From: Adhaeribacter_A terreus
GTDB lineage: Bacteria > Bacteroidota > Bacteroidia > Cytophagales > Hymenobacteraceae
Direction: 5' to 3'
Assembly: GCF_042657365.1 (NCBI RefSeq)
Contig: NZ_JBHSKT010000013.1
Coordinates: 1-64,000, forward strand
Length of the DNA stretch: 64,000 nt
The notes under the pieces were generated by a model, which was given only the letters and a program-made list of their open reading frames with translations, had not been told where the DNA came from and ran no database searches. The position numbers were made by a program, and so were the translations under genes. This document shows, piece after piece, positions 32,652-41,489 of the stretch (the stretch's first letter is position 1; each line of letters starts with the position of its first letter).

Positions 32652-33872
32652 ATGAAGAAAATTTTATTAGCAGTTTACCTGTTTTCGACCACTATGCTGG
32701 CTCAGGCCGGTGGTTTCCAGGTAAATACGCAGGGGCAGAAAGCCCTCGGCATGGGCGGTGCGTTCAGCGCTTACAACAAAGATGCTTCCGCCGCCTTTTA
32801 CAACCCGGGCGCTTTAGCCATGCTCGATTCGGGCCGTTACATCAGCATTGGTTCCACGTTCCTGATGCCCAAAACCACTTTCCTTTCTACCAATACGGCC
32901 ACTACTTTTGAAATGGAAAGCCAACCATTTTTCCCTTCTTATCTGTACGCTGCTATTCCGGTAAGCGAAAGATTTACAGCGGGTTTAAGCGTGAATAGCC
33001 CTTACGGTTTGGGTACCAAATGGGATGATAACTGGGAAGGCCGTTCGGTAAGCCAGGAAGTGAACCTGAAAACGTTTTATGTACAACCTACGCTTTCTTA
33101 CCGCATTACCGATAATTTCAGCGCCGGCGCCGGTTTTGTTTATGCTTACGGCGATGTTTTGGTGCGCCGCCAGGTTGGGGAAATTAACAGCAACGCCAAA
33201 TTAACTGGCTCTGCTTCTGGCTTTGGTTTTAACGCCGGCGTTTTTGGTAAAATTCAGGATGAACTTTCGTTCGGCATTACCTACCGCTCCAACGTAAAAT
33301 TCGACCTGGATAACGGCAAAGCCAGTTTCACGAACGTGCCGGCCAGCTTAAGCAGCCAGTTCCCGGCTCAGAATTTCAAATCTACACTCGAGCTGCCTTC
33401 TACCTTATCAGTTGGTTTTACGAATCGTATTAATCAGAAAGTTTTAGTGGCTTTCGAATTTAACCTCACCGGCTGGTCGAGCTACGATTCACTGAACTTC
33501 AATTTCGAAAATGCTTCAACGCCTGACAGCAAAGCCGGCAGCAAATACGAAGATGCCATGGCTTTCCGGGTGGGAGCCGAATACACGCATAACGACAACC
33601 TGACTTTCCGGGGCGGCCTTTTCTACGACGAAACTCCGGTGCGCGACGAATATATTTCGCCGGAACTTCCGGACGGCAGCCGCATTGGTTTAACCGCCGG
33701 GCTTTCTTATAAACTTTCGGAACGTTTTGAGCTCGATGCGGCTTATCTGTTCGAGAAAGTTGCCGAACGCAACTCCGTAGCTGATTTTACTAAAACCGAT
33801 GTTTCTAATGTGGCCGGTAAATACCGCACGTTGGTAAATGGCGTAGGTTTAGGCCTTAATTATAAGTTTTAA
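32652..33872 (+). CDS. FadL/OmpP1-type outer-membrane transport protein
   Basis: About 406 residues. The signal peptide ends at AQA; the mature N-terminus GGFQVNTQGQKALGMGGAFSA with DASAAFYNPGALA is the hatch region of the FadL/TodX family. Beta-strands ending NYKF close the barrel. The protein lets hydrophobic compounds such as long-chain fatty acids cross the outer membrane. The ATG at 32652 is preferred to a TTG six codons upstream. It is followed 9 nt later by a GDSL-like lipoprotein, forming an operon. Confidence 0.85.
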   Translation: MKKILLAVYLFSTTMLAQAGGFQVNTQGQKALGMGGAFSAYNKDASAAFYNPGALAMLDSGRYISIGSTFLMPKTTFLSTNTATTFEMESQPFFPSYLYAAIPVSERFTAGLSVNSPYGLGTKWDDNWEGRSVSQEVNLKTFYVQPTLSYRITDNFSAGAGFVYAYGDVLVRRQVGEINSNAKLTGSASGFGFNAGVFGKIQDELSFGITYRSNVKFDLDNGKASFTNVPASLSSQFPAQNFKSTLELPSTLSVGFTNRINQKVLVAFEFNLTGWSSYDSLNFNFENASTPDSKAGSKYEDAMAFRVGAEYTHNDNLTFRGGLFYDETPVRDEYISPELPDGSRIGLTAGLSYKLSERFELDAAYLFEKVAERNSVADFTKTDVSNVAGKYRTLVNGVGLGLNYKF

Positions 33873-33880
33873 TTCTGAAG

Positions 33881-35245
33881 ATGAAACGTTTTTTATATCT
33901 AATTCCCGGCCTTGCATTATCGGTTCTGACGGTTTCCTGCCAGCCTAATATAGAAGAGCCCACGGCCAGTGCCGCAGACCTGAACCTGAGCAGATACGTA
34001 GCGTTCGGCGATTATGCTACGGCTGGCTTTATGAACGGCGGCCTTTCCCGCGAAAGCCAGCAAACCGCATATCCAGCCATTCTGGCTAAACAATTTGCTT
34101 TGTTCGGAGCAAATACCACGTTCGAACAACCGTATTTTTCTGGCGAAGGCACTCCTATGATGTCGCTTGCTTCTGAAAACGGCGTACCGGTTATTCGTAA
34201 TGCGGAAGAATTCGTAAAACTTACACTGGCAGACTGCGCGGGCTTGCCAAGCCTCAACAAACCGTATGGCGGCGATCTTACTACGTTGCAGAATTTTGGT
34301 GTTCCGGCAATTAAAATAAAGCAGCTTAAAACTCCGGGCCTTGGCAATTCAGGCAATCAGAATACTACAGGTTTTAACCCTTATTTTGAGCGCATTTTAC
34401 CAACCGGCGATAACCGCAGTTACCTGGAAGTGGCCTCAGCCAGCAATCCTACTTTCTTTACTACGTGGTTTGGCATGAGCGATGTGATCACGTATATTAT
34501 GAGTGGCGGCACTTGCGGCACTCTTCCTGAAGAAGCTGAATTTACAACGGAAATGAACACCCTGCTCGACAACCTGACCAAACGGCAGCCAAACGGCAAA
34601 GCAGAACGAAAAGGGGTAATTCTAAACCTGCCTTCTTACGACGATTTCCCTATCGCTTATGTTACCGATCTGGTAAAAGTTCAGGCCGATCTGCGCACGC
34701 AAACCGGTAACAGTAATTTAACCATTTGGGTGAAAGTGCTGAAAAACATGAACGTTCCTAGCCAGGGCGAAGATACTGTAGCCGTCGTATCCAAAGATAT
34801 TTTAACTCCGAAAGGTAAAGCTACCTTAGGTGTGCAAGCTCACGGCTTCAGCAAACAGGATCCGCTGCATTCCGACGAGGTGCTGAATTACAAGGAAATT
34901 CAACATTTGAGCGCCCGCATGAACCGTTACAATGTAAAGATCACCGACATTGTAAAAAATCCTGCTTATGCTAATCAGGTAATTGTAGCTGATATGAAGC
35001 AGCTTTTTGGTACCCTTCGTAACGGCGTGATCTACAACGGGGTAAAATATGACCTTGCTCCAGTAAAAGGCGGCGTTTTCTCCCTCGATAATTTCACCCT
35101 GACGCCGCGCGGCCAGGCCATTGTTGCCAACAAGATCATTCAGGCCATGAACCAGGAAGTATTGCCGAAAATCCCTCAGTTCAGTGGTTTTGGCACGAAG
35201 ATCCCGGAAGTGAACGTAAACGATTATCAGCCAATGGGCCTTTAA
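33881..35245 (+). CDS. GDSL-like lipoprotein lacking catalytic residues
   Basis: A 454-residue lipoprotein (LSVLTVSCQ lipobox) of the Bacteroidota SGNH/GDSL family often found after FadL porins. The family blocks are present but altered: block I, normally xxGNSLTAG or GDSLTAG, reads FGDYATAGF; block III, normally GNND, reads GMSD; and block V, normally DGVHLTPRG, reads DNFTLTPRG. The Ser nucleophile and the His therefore both appear to be missing. It is probably a non-enzymatic partner of the porin. The last residues read VNVNDYQPMGL; the TAA stop starts a CGSTA repeat. Confidence 0.75.
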   Translation: MKRFLYLIPGLALSVLTVSCQPNIEEPTASAADLNLSRYVAFGDYATAGFMNGGLSRESQQTAYPAILAKQFALFGANTTFEQPYFSGEGTPMMSLASENGVPVIRNAEEFVKLTLADCAGLPSLNKPYGGDLTTLQNFGVPAIKIKQLKTPGLGNSGNQNTTGFNPYFERILPTGDNRSYLEVASASNPTFFTTWFGMSDVITYIMSGGTCGTLPEEAEFTTEMNTLLDNLTKRQPNGKAERKGVILNLPSYDDFPIAYVTDLVKVQADLRTQTGNSNLTIWVKVLKNMNVPSQGEDTVAVVSKDILTPKGKATLGVQAHGFSKQDPLHSDEVLNYKEIQHLSARMNRYNVKITDIVKNPAYANQVIVADMKQLFGTLRNGVIYNGVKYDLAPVKGGVFSLDNFTLTPRGQAIVANKIIQAMNQEVLPKIPQFSGFGTKIPEVNVNDYQPMGL

Positions 35246-35274
35246 AAAACGGTATCGTTTTATATGAAAAAAGT
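35244..35274 (+). repeat. CGSTA repeat copy 19, overlapping a stop codon
   Basis: AAAAAACGGTATCGTTTT, gap, GAAAAAAGTCAG. The TAA stop of the GDSL-like gene is in its first As, and its tail forms the 5' side of the terminator hairpin. Confidence 0.8.
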
Positions 35275-35303
35275 CAGTCTGCATTTCAGGCTGGCTTTTT
35301 TTA
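35267..35303 (+). terminator. Intrinsic terminator after the FadL operon
   Basis: A hairpin of aaaaaagtcagtctg and caggctggcttttttt with a short loop. Its 5' arm is the tail of CGSTA copy 19, so here the repeat helps build a terminator. Confidence 0.7.
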
Positions 35304-35373
35304 TAACTTTTTGGTTCTAAATTGCCAGTTCATTGCCGGATATCTTAATTTACATTCAGAAAGCAGCACACTA

Positions 35374-35826
35374 ATGCGGGTAGTTATTCAGCGCGTAAGC
35401 GAAGCATCGGTAAAAATTAACGGACAACTAAAAGGCGCGATCGGCCAAGGCTTGCTGGTACTGGCAGGCTTCAGCGCTTCCGATACGGCCGAAGATCTGC
35501 TCTGGATCTCGAAAAAGCTGGTGCAGTTGCGCATTTTCAGCGACGCTGACGATAAAATGAACCTGAGCGTGCAAGACGTTGGCGGCGAAATTTTGCTTAT
35601 CAGCCAGTTCACGCTCTTTGCCAATACCAAAAAAGGAAACCGCCCATCTTACATAAATGCCGCGCCGCCAACCATTGCTATTCCGCTCTACGAGCAATTC
35701 ATAAAGCAACTTGAAACTGATCTGGGCAAACCTATTCAGACCGGAGAATTTGGCGCCGACATGAAAGTTTCGCTGGTAAACGATGGCCCGGTTACGATCA
35801 TCATCGATTCGCAGCAGCGGGAATGA
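35374..35826 (+). CDS. dtd: D-aminoacyl-tRNA deacylase
   Basis: A 150-residue protein (MRVVIQRVSEASVKINGQ) with the DTD signature GGEILLISQFTLFA near residues 70-83 and GxMKVSLVNDGPVT near the C-terminus. It hydrolyses D-amino acids mischarged on tRNA. The ATG at 35374 gives the normal length; an upstream in-frame start does not match the family. Its TGA stop is part of a TTAAAT-type repeat. Confidence 0.9.
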   Translation: MRVVIQRVSEASVKINGQLKGAIGQGLLVLAGFSASDTAEDLLWISKKLVQLRIFSDADDKMNLSVQDVGGEILLISQFTLFANTKKGNRPSYINAAPPTIAIPLYEQFIKQLETDLGKPIQTGEFGADMKVSLVNDGPVTIIIDSQQRE

Positions 35827-35870
35827 TTAAATGATTAAATGGTTAAATTGCTAAATGATTAAATTGTTGA
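35823..35870 (+). repeat. TTAAAT-type repeat at the dtd stop
   Basis: Tandem units atgattaa, atggttaaattg, ctaaatgattaaattg begin at the dtd stop codon (TGA within AATGATTAAATG). Confidence 0.7.
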
Positions 35871-35955
35871 TCTCGAAATGGTAGGGTTTACTGTAGTGCT
35901 CCACGCCTTAAAAGGCGTGGCAATTAAACTGTAGGGCCGGGTCGGTCTGAGAGTA
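35861..35955 (+). repeat. Left arm of a ~95-bp inverted repeat around the MazG-like gene
   Basis: The arm runs aaattgttgatc, then a CGSTA copy (35875), a cacgcc..ggcgtg palindrome (35901-35920), then gccgggtcggtctgagagta. The right arm at 36396-36495 is its near-perfect reverse complement. Confidence 0.8.
35875..35900 (+). repeat. CGSTA repeat copy 20 inside the inverted-repeat arm
   Basis: GAAATGGTAGGGTTTA with a degenerate tail. Its partner in the right arm is copy 21. Confidence 0.55.
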
Positions 35956-36028
35956 AAAAAAATAATTAGACTATTTAGCCAAATTAACCATTAAATAAAT
36001 TAACCATTAAGCAATTAAACAATTTAAC
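35956..36028. repeat. AT-rich TTAAAT-type repeat before the MazG-like gene
   Basis: Units aaattaaccatt, aaattaaccatt, aagcaattaaacaatttaac run up to the ATG of the MazG-like gene. No clear promoter box is visible. Confidence 0.55.
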
Positions 36029-36355
36029 ATGACCATAGAAGAAGCGCAGCAAACTGTAGATAACTGGATCAAAACTACCGGAGTTCGCTATTTTAACGAA
36101 CTCACCAACATGGCGATGCTTACGGAAGAAGTGGGCGAAGTGGCGCGCATCATTTCCCGGCAATACGGCGAACAATCGTTCAAACCTTCGGATAAAGACA
36201 AAAACCTGGCTGATGAACTGGCCGATGTGCTTTTTGTAGTGATTTGTCTGGCTAACCAAACCGGCATAAATTTAACCGAAGCCCTGCAAAAAAACCTCGA
36301 AAAGAAAACCACCCGCGACGCCGAACGGCATAAGAATAACGAGAAGCTGCAGTAA
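36029..36355 (+). CDS. MazG-like nucleotide pyrophosphohydrolase
   Basis: A 108-residue all-helical protein of the MazG/RS21-C6 type. The metal-binding EExxE...ExxD pattern is seen as MLTEEVGEVARII and, 25 residues later, ADELADVLFVVICLAN. It would remove pyrophosphate from a (d)NTP, perhaps a damaged one. Its surroundings are odd: TTAAAT repeats touch both the start and the stop, and a ~95-bp inverted repeat brackets it about 70 nt and 40 nt away, like a small composite element. Confidence 0.8.
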   Translation: MTIEEAQQTVDNWIKTTGVRYFNELTNMAMLTEEVGEVARIISRQYGEQSFKPSDKDKNLADELADVLFVVICLANQTGINLTEALQKNLEKKTTRDAERHKNNEKLQ

Positions 36356-36395
36356 TTTAATGGTTAAATGGTTAAATTGTTAAATTGTTTATTTA
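36353..36395 (+). repeat. TTAAAT-type repeat at the MazG-like stop
   Basis: Units taatttaatggttaaatgg, ttaaattg, ttaaattg begin at the TAA stop. Confidence 0.65.
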
Positions 36396-36495
36396 TACTC
36401 TCAGGCCGACCCGGCACTATAGTTTAATTGCCACGACTTTTAAGGCGTGAAGCAGTTTTTCACGATTAAAACCTACCGTTTTGCGATCAACAATT
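36396..36495 (-). repeat. Right arm of the ~95-bp inverted repeat
   Basis: Reverse complement of 35861-35955, including tactctcaggccgacccggc, the cgacttttaaggcgt palindrome variant and a CGSTA core at 36463-36482. Differences between the arms are scattered single bases. Confidence 0.8.
36452..36482 (-). repeat. CGSTA repeat copy 21 inside the right arm
   Basis: On the minus strand: AAAACGGTAGGTTTT, gap, GAAAAACTGC. Confidence 0.65.
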
Positions 36496-36510
36496 TAACC
36501 ATTCAACAAT

Positions 36511-38965
36511 TTAATACGCCACTTCCAGCCAGCCTTTCCAGGCCTGCTTGCCGGATTGAAACCGATAGAAATAAGTGCCGCTGCTTAGGTTTTCAGCTTT
36601 CCATCCGTTTTTATAATTCCGCTTCCGGAAAACTTCTACGCCCCAGCGGTTATAAATTACCAGTTCATTTTCTGCATACCATTGCAGGTTTTCTATTACA
36701 AAAGCATCGTTTTTATGGTCAGCGTTTGGCGTGAAAATATTGTAGAAAACAGGTTGCGGTGCACCGGAAATCTGTACTTCTAATGCCGTTTTCTTGCTTT
36801 GGCAGCCTTGCCCGTTTACAGCTAGAACTTCTACCAGGCCCGCTCCTGCATTTTCCCAGTTTACCTTTATGCTGCTGTTGCCTTGCCCGGAAACAATTTC
36901 TCCGCCGCTTACCCGCCAGTTGTAAACCAAACCCAACTGCGGATCCTCTACTGCATAACCCTGATTTTCGGCTAAAGTAAAAACCTGCATTGGACCAGAA
37001 ATTTTCTCAACAGAATCGGGTGCAGGGTGAATGATCACGCGTATGGTATCGGAAACGCCAAAGCAGTGCGAGGTGCTGGTATGGCTTTCTTCCTGCACCC
37101 AAAGTTTACCGTTTCCGGTTTGCAGCCAGTTTACTTTTATGGCATTCGTGTTTTGCCCGCTTACAATGGTTCCGCCTTTTATGCCCCAGGTGTAAACAGA
37201 ACCGGTAGTTTTATTAATGCGGTAACTTATATTTTTAGCTTCGTTCAAGCAAAGCGTATCGGCTCCTTTCGGTTTTTCGGTGGCTAAAATTACGTTAATG
37301 CTTACCGGGAAGAAAACCGTATCGCCGGGGCAACCTAAACTATTCTTTGGTAAAGCCCAGACCTGCGCGGTATTGCTGGCGCTGCCCCAGTTCACGGAAA
37401 TGCTGTCGTTGGATGAAGTTGAAATTGTACCGCCTTTAACACCCCAGTTTACTTGCTGCCTTTGCGGGTTTTGCACCTTGTACCAAACACCCTGCACCTG
37501 CGGACAAACCGAGGCCGAACCGCTGATTGTAACCACCGGCTTAGGCAAAACCACCACCGTTACCGAAGCCGTGCTTTGGCTGCAAACGCTCGAACCGGTT
37601 ACTGTGTAAGTGGTAGTTTGCGTAGGTTTCACAAAAAGATTAGCTAAAGTATCATACTGCAGTTAAGCCATTAGCAACCTGCCACTGAAAATGCTCTGCC
37701 CCTGCTCCATAGGCTGAAAGCTGCACCGAATCGCCGTAGCAAATGGTATCTCTAAAAGCCTGCGCCTGCAAAATGCCCGCATTGCGGAAGATGGTTTGGT
37801 TGAGGGCAGGAAGGGTTGTACCATTACCAAAATATTTTTGTAAAGCATCTACCCCGCGCAAGATAAAATTTGAAGCTGTACCGTAATTATCCGGGCAGGT
37901 TAAAATGCTTAAATGCCGGAGGCTATCCAACCTTGAAACATAAATTTTCCCGTCTATCGCCAATTGCATATCCATGATTATACTTCCATTTTCACTACTT
38001 CCCGGATTGTAGATTGTATTGAGCGATAGCTGAATTTGTGCGGTATTTCCGGCAGCCAGATCATATTGCACAATGGAATACATAGCATTAGAAGGCGAAG
38101 GACTTGGCTTTCTGGTACCGGCATAAAGCTTGGTGTTATCCGGAGAAAAAGCAAAAGCCCAACCCGTTTGTTTCGTCGGGTTGGGCAAGATAAGCGAATG
38201 CAAAGAGGAAACCGCGCCGGTACTGCGGTTAAACTGAAAAACCTCGATCTGTTGCAGCCCAACGGCGGCCAGCAACGCACTATTAGCAGAACTTTTGATC
38301 CGGCCTTCATGACTGAGCACCTTACCGGTAGTAGAAATAACCGGCGGACTAATTCCGGTTGGGTTCACTAAATAAGCCTGAACAGAATCGGTGGTATTGA
38401 TATAACTCACGATCCAGGTATCGCGATTATTTGCATGCAACATGGCCGCCAGCCCGGGACCAACCTCCCGCTTTAATAATTGAAACGAATTAGGAACCAC
38501 ATCCCCGAACCCGTTATTTAAACGCATGTCAATCTGAACGACATAAAGCTTTCTATTACCCTGAGCCCAATTTCCCCTTACAATAAAAACGTAATACACC
38601 TGCGGATCAACCGGGCTTTGGGTTATTAATTCGGAGGTAGTAAAATCTTCAGTTTGAAAAACCTTCCCATTAGGCATCTCCAGGTATTTGTTATTTTGGA
38701 TTTGCCTGGTAAATACAACTCCGGAATTGCTGAAGAAAAGTAACTGTCCATTTTTATCACTAATAGTTGCGACGCCTGCCCCAAGGCTAAAATCGGAATT
38801 ATATGGCACTGCTACTGGCTTTTGCCCCTTAAAATCCAGATGCACCCCTGGAATGCTTGTTTGTGCCCAACCGCCAAAGAACCAATTGGCGCCTTCTAAT
38901 TGCTGGGCTTTTGCCGGGGAAAAGCAACATAAAACCAGCAGCAAAAGGGCGTAAACTTTTTCCAT
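36511..38965 (-). pseudogene. T9SS type B cargo gene split by a frameshift
   Basis: Two minus-strand frames form one gene. The first (38965-37652, 437 aa) has a signal peptide (LLLLVLCCFSPAKAQQ), the GANWFFGG opening and a beta-propeller-like region, and stops abruptly after QWQVANGLTAV. The second (ending 36511) continues in another frame as QYDTLANLFVKPTQTTTYTV and carries PKD-like repeats (VNWGVKGGTIS and similar) and a C-terminal type B sorting domain (NIFTPNADHKNDAFV...IYNRWGVEVF...KGWLEVAY). The break is near 37658-37665, where one extra base (or two missing) separates the frames. It may be a real mutation or a sequence error. Its stop codon lies in a TTAAAT repeat. Confidence 0.8.
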
Positions 38966-39035
38966 ATCAGTCAGGCAAGCTGTAAAAGATGCAAAATAAC
39001 AAAAATTACCTTAGCAAAAATCTTTCTTCCTGCCG

Positions 39036-39065
39036 AAAAACGCTATCCGTTCCTGCCCAGAAACT
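39036..39065 (+). repeat. CGSTA repeat copy 22
   Basis: AAAAACGCTATCCGTTC, gap, AGAAACTGC. First of three tandem copies between the comB and T9SS cargo genes. Confidence 0.65.
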
Positions 39066-39071
39066 GCGATT

Positions 39072-39101
39072 AAAAACGGTATGCTTTTGCATAAAAAAAC
39101 C
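39072..39101 (+). repeat. CGSTA repeat copy 23
   Basis: AAAAACGGTATGCTTTT, gap, AAAAAAACCTG. Its tail runs into the terminator hairpin at 39097. Confidence 0.8.
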
Positions 39102-39129
39102 TGTGAGGTTTTAAAAACCTCACAGGTTT
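39097..39129 (-). terminator. Perfect palindromic terminator after comB
   Basis: aaacctgtgaggtttt and aaaacctcacaggttt form a 33-nt palindrome between comB and the next minus-strand gene. It is flanked by CGSTA copies 23 and 24. Confidence 0.65.
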
Positions 39130-39135
39130 GCCGGC

Positions 39136-39165
39136 AAAACGCTATGGTTTCAGCCTTAAAAACTC
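39136..39165 (+). repeat. CGSTA repeat copy 24
   Basis: AAAACGCTATGGTTT, gap, AAAAACTCAAAG, ending 6 nt from the comB stop. Confidence 0.8.
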
Positions 39166-39170
39166 AAAGA

Positions 39171-39893
39171 TTAATCTACCAGCACCGGAACGGCTTTGGT
39201 TAAATAAGCGCCCTGCCAAACCGGAACCACGTCATACACATCGTCCTGCAGGCAGAAATCTACGTCTTTGGTAATATCCAGGCGGGCCAGGCGTTTCACG
39301 TGGCTGCTATTATTCAGGAACGTGCGGCGGTCGGCTTTGGCGGAATCCCATAAAACGGTAGCGGCCAAAGTTGAGTCGTTTTCCGGTTCAAATTCGCTGC
39401 CCAGTTTTTCAATTAAAGCGCCGGCAAACAACGTATCTTCCAGGTTGAATTTTCCTTTCCAGGCAGCGCACACAATAATCACGCTTTTCTGCTGCATCTG
39501 CACAAACTTCGCCACCGCAGCAATGTTCAGGAACGAACCAATTACCACCGTATCGGCAGAAATAGAAAGACGAATGGCCTGCGTACCGTTGGTAGTGGTA
39601 ATAGCCACGGCTTTGCCTTTAATACTTTCTTCCATGTAGCTGAACGGCGAATTGCCCAGATCAAACCCTTCGGCTTTCTGTCCGTCGCGTTCGGCGGCCG
39701 TTAAAAAACCTTTTTTGCGGTAAGCCATGCATTCCTGCAGTTTGCTTACGGGCACCATTTTTTCTACGCCGTGCGCAAAAGCCGTAACCATACTGGATGT
39801 AGCCCGCAGAATATCTACCACCACAACAACACGGCCCTGCAAATTATATAAGTGTAATAATTCGGGGCTGAAACAAACGTCAACCGTTAACAT
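39171..39893 (-). CDS. comB: 2-phosphosulfolactate phosphatase family protein (ComB)
   Basis: A 240-residue protein of the ComB family: VVVVVDILRATSSMVTAFAHG near the N-terminus, ERDGQKAEGFDLGNSPFSY and AVAITTTNGTQAIRLS. In methanogens ComB makes sulfolactate for coenzyme M; in bacteria the family is widespread and the substrate is often unclear. It is the last gene after gcvT on the same strand, with a terminator between them, so it is probably transcribed on its own. Confidence 0.8.
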   Translation of the reverse strand: MLTVDVCFSPELLHLYNLQGRVVVVVDILRATSSMVTAFAHGVEKMVPVSKLQECMAYRKKGFLTAAERDGQKAEGFDLGNSPFSYMEESIKGKAVAITTTNGTQAIRLSISADTVVIGSFLNIAAVAKFVQMQQKSVIIVCAAWKGKFNLEDTLFAGALIEKLGSEFEPENDSTLAATVLWDSAKADRRTFLNNSSHVKRLARLDITKDVDFCLQDDVYDVVPVWQGAYLTKAVPVLVD

Positions 39894-39931
39894 AAAATTT
39901 TAATTAAATAGTAAGAATTCGGATATACTGG

Positions 39932-39960
39932 TAAAAAAAACAGCCCCGCAAAGCGAGGCC
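39932..39960 (-). terminator. Intrinsic terminator after gcvT
   Basis: On the minus strand gcctcgc, a ttt loop, gcggggc and a run of eight T. It lies 12 nt after the gcvT stop. Confidence 0.7.
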
Positions 39961-39971
39961 ATAAGATCAGG

Positions 39972-41060
39972 TTATGCTTTGTAGAATGGCAGTTTTACCA
40001 CGTTGGCTTTCACGGCTTTGTTGCGGATCTTGATATAAACTTCCGAGCCCGGCGCAGCAAATTCCGTTTTCACGTAACCCAGGCCAATGCCTTTGCTCAA
40101 CATCGGGCTTTGCGTACCGGAAGTAACTTCGCCAATCGTTTCGCCGGCGGCATCAGCAATTTCGTAATGCGCGCGCGGAATGCCTTGCTCCACCATTTCG
40201 AAACCAACCAGCTTGCGGCTCACGCCGGCTTCTTTCTGCGCTTTCAGGTTTTCGGCGTTAGTAAAGTTTTTGTTGAATTTGGTAACCCAACCTAAACCGG
40301 CCTCTAGCGGCGAAGTAGAGTCTGAAATATCGTTGCCGTATAAGCAGTAACCCATTTCCAGGCGCAAAGTATCACGGGCGCCTAAACCAATTGGCTTGAT
40401 CCCGAAATCCTTTCCGGCTTCCATAATTTTATCCCAGACTTCTTTGGCATTCTGGTTCGGTACGTAAATTTCAAAACCACCGGCGCCGGTATAACCCGTA
40501 GCGGAAACAATTACGTTCGGTACGCCGGCAAATTCGCCTTTCTCGAAGGTATAATATACCATATTATGCAGATCGAGACTGGTCAGGCTTTGCAGCGCAT
40601 CGGCGGTTTTCGGGCCCTGCACCGCAAACAAGCTCATCTCATCCGAAATGTTTTCCATTTCCGCGCCTTCGGTATTGAATTTAGAGATCCAGTTCCAGTC
40701 TTTATCAATATTGGAGGCGTTTACCACCAGCATGTATTCATTTTCGGCCATGCAATAAACCAGCAGATCGTCAACAATTCCGCCGTCTTCATTTGGCAAA
40801 CAAGAGTACTGAATTTTGCCGGGAACCAGTTTAGCAGCATCGTTAGAAGTTACGCGCTGGATCAGATCCAATGCTTTCGGGCCTTTCACCATAAATTCTC
40901 CCATGTGCGATACGTCGAAAACACCAACTGCTTCGCGTACCGTTTTATGTTCTTCAATATCGGAGCTGTAACGCACCGGCATGTTGTAACCGGCAAAGGG
41001 CACCATTTTGGCGCCTAACGCTTCGTGCACATCGTTCAGAGCAACTTTTTTCAATTCCAT
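39972..41060 (-). CDS. gcvT: Glycine cleavage system T protein (aminomethyltransferase)
   Basis: A 362-residue protein of the usual length. Landmarks are FAGYNMPVRYSSDIEEHKTVR, GVFDVSHMGEFMVKG, DDLLVYCM, ATGYTGAGGFEIYVPN and LGARDTLRLEMGYCLYGNDI. It takes the aminomethyl group from the H protein to tetrahydrofolate, giving methylene-THF and ammonia. The other gcv genes are not in the window. A candidate -7 box lies 38 nt upstream. Confidence 0.92.
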   Translation of the reverse strand: MELKKVALNDVHEALGAKMVPFAGYNMPVRYSSDIEEHKTVREAVGVFDVSHMGEFMVKGPKALDLIQRVTSNDAAKLVPGKIQYSCLPNEDGGIVDDLLVYCMAENEYMLVVNASNIDKDWNWISKFNTEGAEMENISDEMSLFAVQGPKTADALQSLTSLDLHNMVYYTFEKGEFAGVPNVIVSATGYTGAGGFEIYVPNQNAKEVWDKIMEAGKDFGIKPIGLGARDTLRLEMGYCLYGNDISDSTSPLEAGLGWVTKFNKNFTNAENLKAQKEAGVSRKLVGFEMVEQGIPRAHYEIADAAGETIGEVTSGTQSPMLSKGIGLGYVKTEFAAPGSEVYIKIRNKAVKANVVKLPFYKA

Positions 41061-41097
41061 GGTTCAAGGAGATTTAGAGGGGCTTAGTAATTATGCG

Positions 41098-41105
41098 CAA
41101 AAGTA
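41098..41105 (-). promoter_or_regulatory. Candidate -7 box (TACTTTTG) for gcvT
   Basis: On the minus strand this reads TACTTTTG, matching TAnnTTTG, about 38 nt before the gcvT ATG. Confidence 0.45.
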
Positions 41106-41356
41106 CTGATTTAAAATTGTTTCTGAAACCCGATTTTTCAACCTTCTGCATTCGCTTACTTTCTGAATTTTATACAATTACCTTCCAATTCACTACAAAA
41201 ATATCAGGCTTCCGCTGAATCTGCTATAAAAAGCTTTCCGGCTATTGCTCAGGGCTTTAGGGCTTCAGCACAATTATTCTTAAAAAATCAGCAAAACCCG
41301 GTGCAAATAATCCCGTAAAAAAAGGAGCAAAAAAGCGTCCCATCATATCAACTACG

Positions 41357-41376
41357 GCATATATTCAAACATATGC
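41357..41376 (+). promoter_or_regulatory. Possible operator upstream of the TetR gene
   Basis: GCATAT, nine bases, ATATGC: an imperfect inverted repeat of 20 bp about 115 nt before the TetR start. TetR regulators often bind such sites in front of their own genes. Sequence alone does not prove it. Confidence 0.3.
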
Positions 41377-41402
41377 ATTTAAATTGATCTGATTCTCAGG
41401 CC

Positions 41403-41433
41403 AAAACGCCAGGGTTTTATGCTGAAAAACTCG
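41403..41433 (+). repeat. CGSTA repeat copy 25
   Basis: AAAACGCCAGGGTTTT, gap, GAAAAACTCGG, 57 nt before the TetR start. Confidence 0.75.
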
Positions 41434-41489
41434 GGGCTGATTCCGGTTCCGGGATACGCTTTTAAGGTTTTATTATTTTTTTTTGAATT

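Larger units (their letters stand above)
41106..41489. other. Divergent gcvT-tetR intergenic region
   Basis: A stretch of about 380 nt without a gene. It holds the gcvT promoter region, an imperfect inverted repeat (41357-41376) and CGSTA copy 25. No other structure is obvious. Confidence 0.55.
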
